From IMG/VR virus record IMGVR_UViG_3300020370_000005, positions 1-62,762 of that record: DNA of 62,762 nt; one strand, written 5' to 3'. A program made the translations under genes and the position numbers. Of this stretch, positions 13,172-28,100 are shown piece by piece. Numbering within the stretch: the stretch's first letter is position 1; the number at the start of each line of letters is the position of its first letter. Origin of the DNA: a virus. The notes below the pieces were generated by a model. The model had not been told where the DNA came from. It did no database searches and saw only the letters and a program-made list of their open reading frames with translations.

Positions 13172-16100
13172 ATGAATATTAATAAAGTTTCCCAGTCGAT
13201 TGCTTCTCAGTCTCCTGAGTTTCTAAAGACAGATTACCCACTGTTTAATAAGTTTATTGAGTACTATTATAGGTCTCAAGAAAAAACTGGAATGGGTCAA
13301 AATATTATTAATAACTTTTTGCAATATCTCGATATTGACAAACTGGATATTAATATTTTGGGTGGTACTACGAAGGTAGTAGAAGCAATTACAGCAGAAA
13401 GTGATGAAATCGTTGTTGAGAGTGTTGATACTTTTTTAGATAAAAATGGTTCTATTTTAATTGGTGATGAGGTAATTTATTATGAATCAAGTACATCATC
13501 ACCAAACGTAGCTTTAAGTCCTGGTGTTTCTTATGAACAGGTAAAATTAAAGTGGATTGGTCTTGCTCAAATCATTAATTCTTTTGATGGAACTACAGTT
13601 AGATTCCCTCTTACTTCTCAATCTTCCCCAGTTTCACCACCAACAGCACAACATTTAATTGTTAGTCTATATGGCGAAGTTTTAATTCCTGGTGTTGATT
13701 ATACTGTTGATGAAGATAATATTGTCTTTACAACTGCTCCAAGAGTAAGAGAATTGGGTGATGATACTAGTCTAACATATATTACATTTTTAAACGGTTT
13801 TCTTGAGAATAATATTATTGCTATTGATGATATTTCTCCAGATTTCGGAGATTCTAAAACAAACTTCCTTATTCGTAGAAATGGAGAAAAGTACGAACCT
13901 GTTGCGGATGAGTATATTTTAGCAGTTTATGATAATAAATTACTTGAACCAAAAAAAGATTTCTTTATTGATCATGATATATTCATTTTTAATGAAGCAC
14001 CATTAAACGGAAGAATATTATCTCTTTATTCTATTGAAGCACCAATTCCTTCTTTTGGTTCTGGAGCAATTGGTTATGCACGTGTTAGTAATGATGGAAA
14101 ATTAACATCGATTGAAATTAATAAAACAGGAAGTGGATATGAATACAAATATCCACCTCAAGTATCTATTTCTAGTTCAAGTGGAGATGGAGCATCTGCT
14201 TCTGCGTTAGTAAACGGTGTTAAGGACTCTATTTTATTGGATGGTGGTAAAGGTTATAGTGATACCAATCCTCCAACTGTTGTTATTCAAGCACCAACTA
14301 GTTCTGGTTCTGTTCAGGCAGAATTAAAAGCAGTTGTTACAAATGGACAGGTATCTAGTGTAGATATTACAAATTCTGGAAGTGGATATACATTTATCCC
14401 CAGAGTTTCTTTTTTACAACCTGGTGGTGCAAAACTTGGTACTGTTACTCTTAGTAGCACTAGTGTTGCAGGAACTATTGAAGTATTAGACGGTGGACAG
14501 GGTTATACTACACCACCAGAAGTTTATATTGATGAACCATTAGGAGATAATCCTGTAAAAGCAAATTTACGTTCAGTTCTAACTGATGGTAAGGTTACTT
14601 CAATTGTTATTGATAATGGTGGTCAAGGATATCTAACTACTCCTCGAATTGCAATTATTGATCCAACATCTGCTCAAATTTTAGAAACTGTAGTTGATTC
14701 TAATGGTAGAATTACTTCTATTGAACTTTTAAGTGGTGGTTTGGGATATGATGATGTTCCATCAGTTTATATTGTAGATAGTAGAGAAGATGGTGGAACT
14801 GGAGCAGTTGCTACAGCTTCTGTATTTAATGGAAAAATTACCGATATTAATATTAGTAATTTTGGTAGTGGATATTCTTCTTCAAATCCTCCCCAAGTCA
14901 TTATTCAAAATCCTCCAGAAGCAAGATCTTCTGTTCAGATTGGATTAAATGAAGTTACTGGTTTTACAGTCTCTAAACAGGGAACTGGGTATAGTAAAGC
15001 AAAATTTGAGGGTTGTGCAAGAGCAGTTAGTGGTATTGTAGAGTATACTGCATCTGGAAATGCAGTATTTTCAAATAATACTACAGCAGCAGTTGCTGCT
15101 GAAGATGCAGAAGTTAAATGTCTTGATGCTCTTTTTGTTAAGAGACTTTTAGACAAATATACTGAACAATTCCTTCCTGATGTTCCAGAACTTGATTATA
15201 GTAAAATTGACGTTAGAAATGCTATTAAATCTGTAAAAGATTTTTATTCTACAAAGGGAACTTCTTTCAGTATTGCATATCTCTTCAAACTTCTTTATGG
15301 TGAGCAAGTAACTGTATCTTATCCAAAAGATCAGATTATTAAACCTTCTAATGCAACTTGGTCTATTGATACAATTCTTCGTGCTACATTAGTAAGTGGT
15401 GATCCTACGAATATTAAAGATGGATTATTGACTCAAGAGTTGAGTATTGCTGATGCTAATATTGGGAACGCTAGTGCTTTAATTGAAAATTATATTTCTA
15501 TTAAAACATCAGATGTTGAACTTTTTGAACTTGTTCTTTCTGAAGAAACTATTGATGGAACATTTATAGTTCCTTACAAAACAAAACTTGCAGAACCTCT
15601 TGATACAACTGATAGTATTATCACTGTAGACTCAACTATTGGTTGGCCAGAAAGAAATGGTGAATTTTTAATTGGAGATTCAGAATTAATTCAATATAAA
15701 GAAAAGTCTCTTAACCAGTTTATCGAATGTACTCGTTCTGTTAATAACATTGTAGAAGATTGGGATTCTGCAACTGAAGTCACATCTAATCTTCTTGTTT
15801 ATGTAAATAAGGGAACTGCACAAGAAGTAGTTTTAAGTATTGTTGGTATTGTTGATGCCCAACAAACTAGTTTAACAGATACTGGTTCATACTATCTAAA
15901 GGGTGATAAACTTACTGTATCTAAACTAGGTGGTACTTCCGTTGCTCCAGAATTAACAACTTGGTTGTATAATGTTAAAAAACTTATTGAAGTAGAAAGT
16001 ATTACTTACGGTGGTGTTAATAATCAATTTGCTACGGTTACTTGTAAGAATAATCATGGACTTTTAGTTGGAGATCAGGTAACACTTTATGGTGCAAATC

Positions 16101-19100
16101 CAATTTTGTTTAATGGAACATTTTTAGTAAGATCTAGAGATAATGCTCTTGTTTTCCAATATCAACTTCCTCAACCAGCAGAAGTTGTTCCTCAAGGAAA
16201 CATTTTGGTTTCAGTCGACCTTAACAAAGGTAAATCTGATAATACTGCTGTTTTAAATTCTATTGGTCCATATACAACAAATATTCAAAACTCGTTCTTT
16301 AGTAACGATTATGTTTATGTTGCATCTACTGGTATTCCTAATTATTCAATTGGTCCTTTTCCAGGATCAGCACTTTTACCAGGAAACCAACGTAAACTTA
16401 ATAGATTTCCATTAAATCCTGAGACTATTTCTGTTAAAAATGACATTACTCCTGGTGCTATTGGTACTTGGATTAATGGAACATCTGTTTGGTCATATAA
16501 GTCAGATGTTACAAAAACTTTTGGACCAGTTACCTCTATTGATATTACAAATGCTGGTTCCGATTATGATGCTTCAAACCCTCCAAATATTGAGATTACT
16601 GGTGGATCAGGCACTGGTGCCACTGCTGCTGTAACTGTTAATGGTTCTATCACAGAAATTGTTGTTACTGATGGTGGTAGTGGTTATACCTCTTCACCTC
16701 TTGTTTCAATTGTTGGTGGTGGCGGATCTGGTGCTGCAGCAACTGCTATTGTTACTAAAGGTGTTGTCTCCAGTATTCTTATGAATACAAATGGAACTGG
16801 ATATACTTCTCAACCATCTATTACAATTGTTGGTGGTGGTGGAAATGGTGCTACTGCTACTGCTTCGGTAAGAGGTCCAGTTAAATCTGTTGCTATAACC
16901 AGTGGTGGTGAATCATATACATCTAATCCTACAGTTAGTCTTAATTCAGGTTCTGGTGCTGTTGCACAAGCTATTGTAAATAATGGTAGAATTATTTCTA
17001 TTGCAATTATTTCTGCAGGTAGTGGGTATACAACTGCACCAGAAGTAACTATTCAGGGTGATGGATTTGGTGCAGTTGCTCGTGCTAATATCGATCTTGA
17101 CGGAGAAAATGCTGGTAGAGTAACAAGTGTTGAGATTATTAATAGAGGTATTAATTATATTCAAGGAACAACAGTTATTAATCTGACCTCTGTTGGATCT
17201 AATGCAACCTTTACTCCTAATGTATTTAAGTGGACTTATAATCTTCAAGAAACTACAACAGTAGATGCTGCTAAAGGTTCTGTATTTGCTGGATATAATA
17301 ATCAATATGGTGGTGAATATGCACATATTTCAAATCCACAAAGATTGAGATATATCCTTGGTGATAATCTTTTTGAGCAAGTTGGCACAGGAAATATTCT
17401 TGAGCAAGAGGATCAATTAGAACACTCTCCTATTATTGGTTGGGCATTTGATGGAAATCCTATCTATGGTCCATATGGGTATTCAGATCCTACAGATCAG
17501 TCATCTACAATTGCAAAATTAAATACGTCTTTTAAACTTAAAACAAATTTAGTTTTTGATGCAAGTACTAATCCAATACCAGTTAGAACTGCTGGTCCTT
17601 TACTTTCTGAAGAACCTGCAGGAAAATTTATTGAAGATTATGAATATTCTTTTGGACTTGGAGATTTAGATCAATATAATGGTCGTTTTTGTAAAACTCC
17701 AGATTTTCCAAGTGGAAGATATTGTTATTTCATTACTATTGATAATAGTGATGCAGGATTAGCAGAATTTCCTTATGTTTTAGGACCAACCTTCAATTCT
17801 ATTGTAGATTCTTGGAATTTGAATAAGGATGCTATTCAACAAAATATTCCTACTGGAGTTGTGAGATATCGTGATCCATATGAAAACGTTGATATTGATG
17901 TTGAGAGAGCTCCTAATCAATCTACAAATGCAATAACAACGGAAGATGGTGATATTTTACTTTTTGATGTCGAAGATGAAAATAAAGATGGTGTAATATC
18001 TCAAGAAGAAACTGATGATCCTGATCAACTATTTGAAGAATCTCCTCTTCAGTTATTTGATTATTTCCCTAAAGTTAAATTTGATTCAAAGGTTGATATT
18101 GAAGTTGAAACTACAACAAAGTTTGAAGATGCTTCAGTAACTGGATTTACTATTGAAGATTCTGGTACGAGTTATCAGGTTGATGATATTCTTGTCTTTG
18201 ATAATACTGACACTGATGGTAGTGGTGTATCTGCTAGGATTTCTAAAATTACAGGTGAACCTGTAAGTGCGTATACTTTTGAAACGGTTGAAGATAAATT
18301 TTATGGTGTCCTAACAACATCTAATCCTCATAACATAGTTCCTGGAGATTCTGTTTTTATTGATTACACTCCTGTAATGGATGCAACCAATAAAACATTT
18401 GTTGTTAGACAATTTAAAGGTATTGAACAAATTACGATTGATCAAGCAGGATCTGGATATGATTCTGAAATTCCTCCCACTATTGTTATTGATGGTGATG
18501 GACAATCTGGTGAATTGAGAGCAAATGTAACTCCTACTGGTGCAATTAACGTTGTTGATATTATAAACTCTGGTTCTGGATATACTAAGAACCCTCGTGT
18601 TATTCTTTCTCATCCACAGGTGTTTAAGAGAGCTGATTATTATGTTTCTTTAGTTCGTCATGAAAATTATGTTAAGATTAATGATGTAGTTGTAAACGAT
18701 CTAAAAGAAGTATTCTTCTGTGGAAAAACTCTTGATGCAGGTGGTCTTGAAGTTGCATTTGTTGCTAAGTTCTCTGAACTTGGTGTTAAAGAATGGGAAA
18801 AAACTATTGAAAGTACTGCTGGAGTTAATTATACTGAATTTATAAAATTAGATGTTAGTGGTAATAATGTTTGGGTAGTTGGTCAAAATAAACCAAATAT
18901 AATTTCACTTAATGCATATAATCCAGATATTATACTTTGTAAGTATGTTCAAGCAGCTGATGGATTAAGTGCAACGCTTAGTTTCCAAAAGGGGTATGCA
19001 GGTATTTCTGGTTCAACTAGATCTGATAATATCACGACGATTAAGAAATATTCTGATACTCGATATATTATTGGTGGTTATACTAATACCAACTCTTCTA

Positions 19101-22100
19101 ATCCTCAAGATGCATTTATAGCATCTATTGATTCTGCAGGAAGTTTTGCTGCAAAAAGAAAACTAGCATCTGCTTCTGGATCGGAAAAAATTACTGATCT
19201 GATTGTTCTTAGTGATGCAGTGTATTTCATTATGGAAACTTCTGCTACTGACGGTGCAGCAGATTCAAAACTTGCTTTTGGTAAGGCACTTATTGGTACT
19301 TCTGAAATTACAATTGAGTGGATTAAAGAAATTGATAATGCTGCATATTCCTTTAGAGATACCAGTTTAGTTGTTGATGAATTTGATGAGTTTTATATCA
19401 CATCAACTCTTGCTCTAAAAAGTGATAATACTATTAGAGATGGTTTCTGGGTTGGTAAAATTGATACCTCTGGTGATTTGATTTGGAATTATCGTTATTC
19501 AGTTCCCGCAGGTGATAGTATTGAACTTGCTTCTAGAAGCACCATTGATATTTTCGGTGATTTAAATATTGCCTTTACTAAAACCAATACTACGACTAAT
19601 TTAAAGACAGTTGATACTGTAAAAATTAGTTATGATGGTAAACTTAAAAAGCATACTAATACTGCGTTTAATCAAAAGAATATTGAAGGTATTACTGCTA
19701 ATGCAATCACTGTAGACAATTCTGGAGATCCTTACATATTTGGTCAAACACAATGGAACAGAAATGAATTCCTGTTTGATTTTACTACAGGTGGTAATCA
19801 AACTACAGATATTACTGGTCATTATACTCCAACTATTCTCCAAGCAGGTGATTCGGTAAGATTCCTTGCAGATTATGCATTTATTCAAGGATATCAAACT
19901 GCATCTCCTAGTACTTGGGAAAATGCTGCTATTAAGATCCCTGCAGCAAATTTAGGAACAATATTAAATGATAGTTGGACTCTTGAGTTCATGCTTTATA
20001 AAAATGGATCTGAATATCAGTCACATAGTCAAACTCAATATACTTTATTGAATATTGGTGATGCAACAGATCCTACTGGTGGTCTTTGGTTGTATTATGA
20101 TGATTCGAGTGGTAAATTAGAATTAGTAGTTACAAATAGTGCAACAGCAATTAATTCTGCTGGTGGTGCTCTTCAATCTACACTTACAACAATGTATGCC
20201 GATAATTCTTGGCAGTTCATTGCAGTTAAAAAAGATGCTAATGTCTTTACTGTATATGTAAATGGTATTTCTGTTTTAACTGGTAGTATTGCAAACACAT
20301 CACTTGGTAGTAAAGATATTCATATTGGTAATATTCCTGGTAAAGGTGGTACTGGTGCTCAATTCCGTAAGAATGAGCAGTTCCAAGGATATATTGATAA
20401 TCTTCGTTTAAGGAACCGTGCAGTAACTCCTACAGTTCCTTCTGATGTAACTACTCTTCCACCTATAGCATCTTATGCGTTAGCATATGATTGGACAGAT
20501 GATGCTTGGTTTACGAATTATCTTGAGAGATATGATTATATTGATTATGTTGGTTTTGGATTAAAATCTGATAAAGATTCCGATTCTGATAGACTTGGGG
20601 ATAAAGGTTTACAAACTAATACCCAAATTGGATTTGTTAGAACTGCAATTACACCAGTTACAGGAGCAACTTTAACCGTAACTAATACAACATTCGCTCT
20701 TGGAAGTACTGGTCTTCAAGGTCTTGATTTTGAAGATGCTACAATTAATATGACAGAGAATACTGAATCTCTTGCATATACCAATGATGAATGGAGTTCT
20801 AGAACAGCAACAGTACCTTCTCCTGGATCTAAGAAACTTAAGATTTCTGCAGAGATTAATAATCGTTATTACATGAAAACGACGAATACTCTGAAAATTG
20901 ATAATATCCAAGAACTTACACTCAATCAAGACTTTAATATTACTATTGGATCGAAACTTGTTTTAAACAATACTAATGGTTCGTTTGTTAATAGTGGTTA
21001 TGTTTTAAGAGAAGATACTACTAATAATAAAGTTTATCTAGCTGTAAATAATAATGCTTGGTCAAATGATTTAAATACAGGTCGTTTGTCTACAGCACAA
21101 TTTGATGAATCTAGTAGTTATGGAATTGTAGGACCAATTCCTTATGATGTTAATGTTATTACAGATTATAATTTTATTGATAAAATTAATACTACACCTG
21201 GAACATTTGATTTTGATCTTGCTGATTACAATTTAGATACAACTGCTGCTACTACTGGTAATGGAAACCTTGATGAATTTGCTACATTTAAACCATTTTC
21301 TACTGAACATTATAAAGTAAAAATTGTTGAAATATCTGGTACTTCCTCTTTTATTCCTGGATCTGTAGTTGATATTACTGATAGTGATATTTCTTTCAAT
21401 ACTGCTAAATCAACAGCACAAATTACTAATTTAACTGGTGTAACTAAGATAACACTGATCTCTACACTTGATAAAATTCTTCAAGTAACTGCAGTATCAA
21501 ATACAGATGAAGTTTATGTAATTACTTCAGATAGACATTATTTCTCTGTTGGTGATAATATTAATATTGATGGTAATCCTACTCAAGAATTTGGTGGATC
21601 GGCATATGATGAATATGATGGATCTTTTGTTATTAACACTGTTGTAAGTAATAAAGAATTTACATATAAATTAGATGCTGTAGCTCAAACAGATCCAGCT
21701 ATTACTGCTGGAAATGTTAATATTTTTGCTAAGTCTCCAGTTCTGAAGATGTACTATGGGCATCAATATTTGTTTGATGTTTCTCACTCTTCTATGGTAG
21801 GAACAAATTTATCTTTCTCTAGAGATAATTTGTATAAATTGGAATATTCATTCAACTCTATTGAAAGAGTTGGAACTCCTGGTGTTACTGGTCAAGGACA
21901 ACCAAATCCAACTATTAAGTTAAAGGTTGATAAAGGTATTGTTACAAATATTTCCTATTATTTTGATCCATCTAGAACAGGGACTGATTCACCTATCGAT
22001 AGTAATAGTTATTTGGATATTGTTGATTCTCCATATTTGGGAACATTTAATATTACATCAGTTGCTGGTGGTACTATTACTCAAGGACCAAACATCTTCA

Positions 22101-25100
22101 AATTCCTCTTATCTAATGAACCTGAGGGTAATGCAAATATTATAACAACTACCTATACAACAAGTTCCAAGAAAGCTGTTGGTGCAATCGGTGATATTAG
22201 ATTAATTAATTCAGGTGGATTCTATTCTAAATTACCTATTGTAACAGGAATTCAATCTTCTAGAAAAATTGAAAGAATTGAAATTGAAGAACCAGGAACT
22301 GAGTATGCTCCAGGTGTATATAATTCTGTTCCTATTTCTGGAGATGGTGAAGGTGGATTTGTTCAAATTACTGTTGCTGATGGGCAAGATGAAGAAGGTA
22401 CGACTATTCCTGGTCAAATTCAAGTTGTAGACATCACATCTCCAGGTAAAGGATATACTACTGCATCTATTGATATTGAAGCTATTGAGGGTATTCTTGG
22501 ATCTGGTTTAACTGGATCTGGAGCAGTTATTAACGTAGTCATTCCTGCATTTGGTACTGGTGCGGTAATTTTCGCAAAAGGAACAAATGTTGGTAAGATT
22601 AAGAAACTTAAGAACAATAACTTTGGTTATGATTATACTCATGATTACACACTTCGTCCTGAAATTACATTCCCAATTAATGCTCAGTTAACTTCTACAA
22701 GTATTCTTGATAGTATTACCGTTACTGATCCTGGTTCTGGATATTCTCAAGCACCTACAGTTATTTTAACTGGTGGTGGTGGATCTGGTGCTATTGCGGA
22801 AGCAACTATTAGAAATGGAAGAATTGAAAGTATTATCATTAAAGATCCTGGTGCTGGATATTCTTCTTCACCTACAGTCGAACTTAGATCTTCATTTAAC
22901 TATGTTGTTAACCTTGACTTGGGTCTTCTACAATTTGCATTCCCTCATGGAATCGTAAATGGTTCTGAGGTCAATTTAAATGTAGTTGATACTGGAGAGG
23001 GTATAGAATTCCCATTATCTTCAGGTGCTACTGGTAGATTGAATGGAAATACAACGTATTATGCTATTACTGGTACTGCTAACTCTCTAGAACCTGATCA
23101 AATGAAGTTGGCGATTACTGCAGCAAATGCTGAGTTGGGTGATGGTCTTGCCTTTGTAAACGCTGGTACTGGTAGACAGCAAGTATTAACCAAAGCTTTT
23201 GGTGCTACAGCAGATGCGAATGTTATTACATCAACTTTCTTAGAGGGTGAACTTGTATATCAAGGTAGTTCTTTAGATACAGCAACTGCTACTGGATATG
23301 TGTCTACTAATGAAGGATGGCAGATTGGTCCTAGAATTCTTAAAATTGTAAATTATGATAATACGTTTACTAAAGGTGAAAGTATAACTGGTGTTATTTC
23401 TAAGTCTTCTGGTGTTATTAGTGATCTTAATATCGCTAAAGGTGTTCTTGAAATTGGACCTATCACCAAAACTACAGGACAATTTATTGATGATGTTGGT
23501 AAACCTTCCGAAATTATTCAAAAGATTCAAGACTCTTACTACTATCAGGACTTCTCTTATGCTGTTAAGTCTTCTGTATCAATCGGTGATTGGAAAGATA
23601 TTCTTATTAAGAACGTTCACCCTGCATCATTTAAGGTATTTGGTGAACTGAATCTAGAAGATTATGGTTATATTGCAAATAAAGAAATTGATTTTGAACT
23701 TACTAAGTCAGTTGAACTTACTAGAGAAGCAGTTGTACCAAATATTCAAAACTTTGCTTTAGCAGAACCCATTTATTCTGAATTTAATAATACTGAAGTA
23801 TTATTCCGTCAAAAGAGACTTACATCATCTGAGAATATCTTAACTTCTGTTGTTCAAAGGTTAGATGATATTTCTGGTCAATTTGACGGTGTTAAGACTC
23901 AATTCCCACTTACTGTTAATAATGGTGAGAATGTTATTGCTAGTGGAGATCAACTTCTAATTGTTCTTAATGGTGTAGCACAAACTCCAAATACTTCTTT
24001 TGAAGTTCAGGGTGATTCTATTGTATTTGCAGAACCACCTAAACCACCCGCAAGTGTGAAATATGTAAGTGTCACTATAGCTGCACAGGCAACTAAGGAT
24101 TTCGAACTTTCATTTACTAGTGGTATTTTCCCTAATATTGGTAATAGTCTTGTTGGTGTTGTTTCTACTGCTAGACTTACAGTAACTAGTGTTAGTGGTA
24201 ATATAATCAGCGGATTTGTTACTCAGGGTACCTTTATTATTGGAGAGCAATGTCAAGTAGGTGCGACAGGATTTTCTGGTACTCTTAGTTCGGTTTCAAA
24301 CGTAGCCAGCAATGGTTTATTCTTATTCAATGAGAAAGTTACTAATTTAGGTGGAGATACAGCAAAAGTAGAAACATCGAACCTTGAAACTGGACAAGAA
24401 ACACCTGTAGCAAAACTTCGTTATAGTATCGGTGCTGCAACAACTGATATTGAGTTAGTAGCAAACACTTATGAAGGTGGTGTAGTTCCTGCTGGAACAT
24501 TTACACTTAATGAGGATTATCAGATTGGTTCTGAAATTGTTACTGTTACTGAAGTTGTAAATGGTTCTGATTCAACAATTATTACTGTGATCAGAGGAGT
24601 TTCTGGTACTGCTCAAGTTTCTCAACAAGAAAATACTCCAATTTATTCAACAGAAATTTCTGTTACCGATACTCTTACTTTAAGTAAGACTACAGGTACA
24701 TATCAGTCAACTCCAGGATTATATGATATTCAACTAGATGATTATATTATTGGTGCTAAGTCTGGAGTAGTTGCTAAGATTACTGCAACTAGTGCATATC
24801 AAGATCCAATAACTAATGAATTTATTGAACAAGTTAATATATCTGAAGGATCTTCCTTCTTTGGACTACTATTCAATAGATTGGCTTCTATTAGTTATCC
24901 AAATAAAGTTCTTGATAATATTTCCGAATCTCAAGTAAGTATTGTTGATTTTACTGATAATTTAACTGCCTTTGATTCTTCATTCCCACCTAGTGAAGGA
25001 ATTAGTAATAATATTCTAATTTATGATAATGAAAGTGGTAATTTTACTGACGAAGAATTTATTAGAAACTATAAAGTTGATTATGGTGGAAATTCTGGTG

Positions 25101-28100
25101 GTGAATTTGGAAATAGTGATAAGATTAATGTTAATAAATTAACCTTTAAAGATTCTGTTGGAAGTGGATTCTTATCTCGTGGTCAAGTTATCAGAACAAC
25201 TGATACTAAGGCAGAGATTGTTGGATATAATGCATCACAAAAAACTGCGTTTCTTGGTAAGATCGGTAGATCTTCATATGATGGAAACGATTACCATACA
25301 GCTACATTTGTTGGAAGTTCTCAACTTAACACTAATAATAAAAAATATGGTACTGCATGTCTAGCACTATCTCCTGGTGCATCAGCACATACTTTTGTAA
25401 GTGGTGTTACTGATGCGATTATTGCTAGTAACGGTGCTACAGGATCATTTACTGCTGCTACAGGAACTACATATGACCCATTTACAGGTGATATGGTTAT
25501 TGAGATTGGTACTCATACTCTCACTACATCAAATAAAGTAACTATCACTGATGGTGGTGTTGTATTTACTTGTGCTCAAGATGGTAACACTGCAAATAAA
25601 GCATATCCTAGAGCAACTGATCCTTCATCTGGTCTTGCTCTCACAATTACAGCAGAGACAGATACTACAATTACAGTTAATGTTGGTGCAGTTGCTATCG
25701 ATGGATATCTAACTGTCCCAACTTCTACCGAATTTGGATTTGGTACAGGAGCATTTACTATTGAATGTTGGATTAAATTGAATACTATTGCTGCTGGCAG
25801 TAAGACTATTTTTGACATGAGATCTGGTGCAACTGAACTTGCTCCTTATCTGTATGTTGATGGTGCGAATATTAAGTATTTCAATAATGGTAGTGTTACT
25901 ATTACTGGTGCAACAAACCTTGTAGTTGGTACTTGGTATCATGTTGCTCTTAGTAGAAGTGGTACTGATACCAAGTTGTTCTTAAATGGTACCCAAGAGG
26001 GTAGTTCATATTCTGATAGTAGTGACTATGGTTCTACAAAACCAATTAGAATTGGTGGAGATTATGCTGGTTCTGCAATTACTACTGGATATGTTGATGA
26101 TCTTAGAGTTTCTAATACTGCTCGCTATACTACAACGTTTACTGCTCCTGTAGGAGTTTTACAAGGTGATGCAGATGCAAAATTACTTATTCACTTTGAT
26201 GGTACTGATGGACAAACTTATACTGAAGATTGGTCTGGTGGAGAATCTCTGACTACTGGAGAAGAATTTAATAACGATTCTATCTTAGAAACTACTCGTG
26301 CTATTGGTAGACACACTTATGATGGCGGTACTTCATCTAATGCCATTACAATTACTGCTGGTAGTGTTAATAAGGACGTAACTGACGCAACCTATGATTA
26401 TGAAACAGGAGAGTTAGTATTAACAATTGGGTCTCATAGTTTTACAACAAGTGATACTCTTACTATTGGTGCTAATAAGTTATCCTTTACTTGTACTCTC
26501 GATAATAATGCTACATCACATACTTATCCAAGAACTACTGACCCTGCATATGGAACTGCTTTAGCAATCAGTGCTGTAACTGGTACAACTGTAACTGTTA
26601 ACGTTGGTATTGCTTCTAAGGGATTTGCTAAGAAGACTCACAGATACTTAGATGCTGCTGATCTAATCCTTAAGAATAGTGATTTCATTAAGAAAGAAGT
26701 TGTCTATTCAATGAGACAAAGATATCCTGAGTTAGTAATCTTAGGAACTCGTTATACACCTACTGCTGCAACATACGATGCTGCCACTGGTTTATTATCA
26801 ATGACAGTAGATGGTAACAGTTTAACAAATGGTGGAACAGTAACCCCAACAGGTGCAACTTATACTGCCACCACTGGTGTTATGACACTTACAAAATTGA
26901 ACCATGGTCTTAAGAATGGTCAAAGGGTCAATATTAAAGTTGGTGGTGTTACATTTACATGTACAATGGATACTGGTGCTACTAACCATTCATATCCTCG
27001 TGCAACTGATCCTGTAGCTGGCGAATGGATACCAATTTCTAACGTAACTGATCACACATTCGATGTAAACATAGGTGCATCACCTCAGGTTACATATACA
27101 CCAGTATCAGGAACAACATATGATCCTAATACAGGATTGATGGTTCTTGAAATTGGTGCTCATAATTTGACTGCTGGCACAAGTGTTAAATTAGCACCCA
27201 ACTCACTAACATTTAGTTGTGGGTTTGGTGGTGCTTCTGGTCCTGCTGCAGAGAAAACATATCCTAGATCTAATGGTAATGATCCATTCTATAATACTTC
27301 AATCAATATTGAGTCAGTAACTGCGACTACAATTACACTCCAAGTATTAACAACTATTCCTTCCACAAATACTGATGCACATACATTTGTATCTGCAACA
27401 TCTGGAGCAGTTATAACTGGTGGTAATTACACACATACATTTGTTTCTGCTCTTACTGATGGTGTTACTGTTGAGGGAGATAGAGTTAAGATTAATGATG
27501 GTGCATTATCATTTACTTGCTCAATGGATAACAACCAGTCTACTAAGACATATCCTAGAGCAACTGATCCTGCATCTAAACAGGTTGCCCTTCCAATTAT
27601 ATCTTCTAGCACTACTAATTTAACTGTTAATGTTGGAACTTCTCCATTAGTTAACTTTAAACCAACTGCAGCAAGTTATACTCCTGCAACTGGTGTTTTT
27701 GTAATGACGATTCCAAATCATACGATTAATGTTGGAACACAACTTAGATTAACTCCAAATTCATTTACATTTACATGTAACTATAATGGTGATGGTAACT
27801 CAACTCAAAAAACATACCCAAGAGCAAGTGGTGAGAATGGTACTGCTGGTGGGGCATCTAACAACACTGGAGTTGCTGATGCTGCATATAATACATCTCT
27901 TGATGTACTTGCAGTTGGAACAACAACTCAGGATGTCAGCACTGCGTCTTATGATCCTGCAACTGGTATTTTAACAATTAATACTGCTAGTGCTCATAAC
28001 CTAGCAAGTGGTAATAGAGTTCAAATTGCTGATAATTCACTTACATTCTCTTGTGCTTTTGGTGGTGCAGGTGTTCACACTTATGTTGGTGGAACTGTTG

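Noticed and set aside
16946-17326. Minus-strand frame of 126 codons inside the giant gene
   Set aside because: Low-complexity, Asn/Ser/Ile/Cys-rich antisense reading of GxGY repeats; a product of the codon bias of the sense strand.
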